Source: Terfezia claveryi (lineage: Eukaryota > Ascomycota > Pezizomycetes > Pezizales > Pezizaceae). Taken from it: a stretch of DNA of 64,000 bases. Each line of letters begins with the position of its first letter. Position 1 is the stretch's first letter. Below, in pieces: positions 61,691 to 64,000 of the stretch. The stretch is taken from positions 372,001 to 436,000 of the forward strand of contig WHUX01000022.1 in NCBI GenBank assembly GCA_015179025.1. Direction: 5' to 3'. A program made the position numbers and the translations under genes. The notes beneath the pieces were generated by a model, which was not told the origin of the DNA, did not search any database, and saw only the letters and a list, made by a program, of their open reading frames with translations.

Positions 61691-63195
61691 TTCTCGGTCC
61701 TACAACACTGTATATGTTTGTTTATAGAACGAGTTTCAAGGGTATCCCCATTTCCTTCTACAGTCCATGCTTAGGTGAAGCAGGTATTGGTATGGGGTAA
61801 TGGATGAAACAATGATACTCCTTTCTCATATTTACATCAGGAGGGTGCATCAACTTAGAACTAACTGGTGCCCTCTACTAAGTAGTCTCTGACCAGTAGT
61901 GCTGAAGGCAACTGTTGTTCTTTTGTATATGTGACCTTGTGATTGATTAGGCGGTTCCGAGGCTAGATGGTCGGTTATTACAAACCCAGGAGTTCAGGGT
62001 ACCTGATGTCACCTAAAACATATCGGAGTTATAAGTATGTCCTCATAGAATGCTTGGGATGGTGGACTTGCCCAACCTAAATCAGTTCGAACTCACCCGT
62101 AACTTTGTTTTCCCGTTACGTGTTACGAAATTATCCATTGCTTCTGAGAGGAGCAGACGGAGCCCCGTACTGTGGGGACATGGTCCTCCCACACCAAGGT
62201 TTTTTACTAGGTAACATGTCTATTATATCCCCAAAGGGTGTCAACATGCATCTATGCCGTTCGGCTACACTATCCATGTACACTCGAGATCTCGATTTAC
62301 ACCCCTAACTCTTATCTGTAGTCTTTTGTGCACCTCCGAGTGACTTGGGTACAACTTTTCATTTACACCCTCAGGTAGAGATATTACTACAATCCCAGCC
62401 TACACTACAGCCAATATTTCTATTCGTCTCCCCGCCAGGGAAAGAATGCGGAGGCTATTAATAAGTTCCAGGTTTGGATGGAGAAGGCTTTCTGCCCTCA
62501 CGAAAGAATAATAAACGAATACTTAATTCTTTTATACAAGAAGTACACCATACTGATTATAAGTAGTACTGCCTAGGTGTGCTGAAGTTCTTAAGAGGGT
62601 ACTAAGCTTTCATACGGGCAGCGTTCATGTATCTCCGCAATTAGAAGCCTGCCTGGCCACTCTCGCAATTGCCTTGCTCAGTAGTCTGGTTCTCGTTTAC
62701 TCCAACCCATCCTACTTGAGTACTTAGGCCATATTGACCACTCAAGTAGGCTCAGTCATGCCTCGAGAATCGTATAATCTTGAATCTCTCCTCGCCATCA
62801 ATTGATCACTGCGTACTTAACCAGACAACTTACTTGTAGTTCATGACAAGTACCAGGAGCAGATCTGGATCAGAACCCTTGCTACAGAACCAGTCAAAGA
62901 CCAGCCATTTGGACCAGTCATTTGTTTCAGGTCGAAACTATTGAGCTGCATAGACCGACTGTTCACCCGAATAGGCATACCCCATGTATTCCACCAGAGC
63001 GTCGACCCAGCCAAAGTCGTGGCTTCTATACAGCTCCAACCACTTAACGGTAGTTCGAAAGAGGGCATGATTACCTTTGGTCGATCTAGAGAGACTTGCT
63101 CTATACCCATTTCACTTTGGATTACTTGGAAAGCAGGGCAGCGGTATAAGGCGAGACCCCGACCAGCGTGGCCATGATTGTCACACTGTTGCTAG
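61691..63195. other. Gene-free spacer before the right-edge frame
   Basis: No family recognised. One copy of the TAGTCTGGTT motif (62689-62698) without a target duplication. A CCTACTTGAG / CTCAAGTAGG inverted pair lies at about 62711-62750. Confidence 0.5.
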
Positions 63196-63315
63196 CAAAG
63201 GGCACTTGCGTTGTTGTGTCGAAAACCTTATCTTTATCAATCCCCCTTGAATCCTTTAAATGGCAACAAGACTAGCAACTTCAGTTGTTCATCCACAACA
63301 ACAACAACACCATCG

Positions 63316-64000
63316 ATGCCCGATCAAACACAGCCAATCTCAGCTATGGGCCGGTCAGAAAGGTTGGGAGAGCGAAGTAAGTCTGCAATCCGCTCGGCAG
63401 CACCTAGCCATCTACAGTCATCTGCAGTCCAAGGAGTCTCGGCTCAAGTAAGGCCAGGGATTCATAGACGATGCCGCACGAGAGCACCACCTCTGTCCAG
63501 GCAGGGAAACGCAATCCGGCCTCTTCATAAGCCTGGCAACAGGGATGAAGTAGAGCAAGCACAAGCAAAGGTAGTTGCATCAGTGTCTACTGCGAGAAGG
63601 GGCGAAACTAAACCTGCTCTGCCTTCTGAAAGACCAGCCCCAGCATTGAAAGGAAAAAACCACCCAAATCCCTCTGAGAAGCCCGCTCGCATAGAACAGC
63701 CCAGAGCCAGCGATAGAGGACCAGCACAAGCTTCAGCACAAAGCCAAACAGGAGCCGCTCTTCAAGCAGGAGACGCTCTTCAAGCAGGAGACGCTCTTCA
63801 AGCAGGAGCTAGTACTCTTCAAGTAGGAGCCGCTCTTTTCCCTAAGACGCCTACTAGGCCACAACAGCTCAGAGTCAGTTCTGGAGGAGTAATCCAAATG
63901 AGGCCAGCTCCAATACTTAAAATAACAACAACCCTCGTTGCAACCAAGAACTGGGCCGGTCCACAACCCTCTAGAACCAGCGACGTACAATCGACTGCAT
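63316..64000 (+). CDS. Right-truncated open frame, disordered Ala/Pro/Gln/Arg-rich protein
   Basis: Frame 1 is open from 63196, after the stop TAG at 63193-63195, to the window end, about 268 codons; the first ATG is at 63316 (MPDQTQPISAMGRSERLGER). Composition is Ala, Pro, Gln, Arg and Ser with few hydrophobics. An 18-bp repeat (GALQAGDALQAGD, 63750-63830) is present. The length of the open frame in DNA where stops are otherwise frequent supports coding. No domain is visible before the edge. It could be a host protein's disordered N-terminus or the ORF1/gag-like start of a transposon. Confidence 0.5.
   Translation, partial: MPDQTQPISAMGRSERLGERSKSAIRSAAPSHLQSSAVQGVSAQVRPGIHRRCRTRAPPLSRQGNAIRPLHKPGNRDEVEQAQAKVVASVSTARRGETKPALPSERPAPALKGKNHPNPSEKPARIEQPRASDRGPAQASAQSQTGAALQAGDALQAGDALQAGASTLQVGAALFPKTPTRPQQLRVSSGGVIQMRPAPILKITTTLVATKNWAGPQPSRTSDVQSTA

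Noticed and set aside
62841..63177. Overlapping open frames on both strands
   Set aside because: About 80-90 codons each with no recognisable content; possibly a relic of something upstream of the edge frame.

Overview
The window looks like nuclear DNA of a filamentous ascomycete (Pezizomycotina). Genes have short GT..AG introns (about 60-100 bp, longer in the GYF gene). The proteins are fungal-type (Spf1-type P5A ATPase, Smy2-like GYF protein, Mrpl3/mL44, Aim7-type GMF, Mak32-like pfkB protein, mitochondrial pyruvate dehydrogenase E2), and intergenic DNA is long and full of repeats. A large-genome Pezizomycete (truffle or morel type) would fit, but that is an inference.

Layout. (1) About 1-30.3 kb is gene-rich. 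In order: a Q/H/G-rich protein running in from the left edge; a mitochondrial rhodanese; a 114-residue single-span protein sharing a divergent promoter with mL44; a 1.9-kb homopolymer/microsatellite spacer; the P5A ATPase; PDH E2 (five exons); the GMF/pfkB divergent pair; a 5.3-kb repeat-filled gap; a ~1860-residue GYF protein; and tRNA-Gly(CCC). (2) About 30.3-64 kb is a transposon graveyard. It holds a decayed DDE transposase, an integrase relic, terminal-inverted-repeat elements, a foldback array, two nested 5'-truncated LINEs, and GC-rich inverted-repeat islands. Only three convincing or plausible genes lie there: a SANT/Myb-like regulator, a secreted His/Cys-rich protein, and an open frame running off the right edge.

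Functional theme. Four of the first genes act in mitochondria (rhodanese, the probable inner-membrane protein, mL44, PDH E2). No biosynthetic cluster is visible.

Most unusual signal. A ~13-17-base motif, TTGTGCCAACCAGACTA, occurs about eleven times, seven of them within 19.0-22.3 kb. Several copies sit between perfect 9-10-bp direct duplications, with only 13-29 bp of inserted DNA between them. One copy interrupts one arm of an inverted repeat whose other arm lacks it, which is close to a natural empty site. A second tiny family (84-85 bp, 5-6-bp duplications) occurs twice. These look like ultra-short mobile elements or excision scars.

Caution. Six reading-frame breaks coincide with G/C homopolymers of 5-8 bases, and each is cured by one extra base. 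This suggests base-calling undercounts rather than dead genes. Exon boundaries were derived by eye from splice motifs and protein-family continuity.
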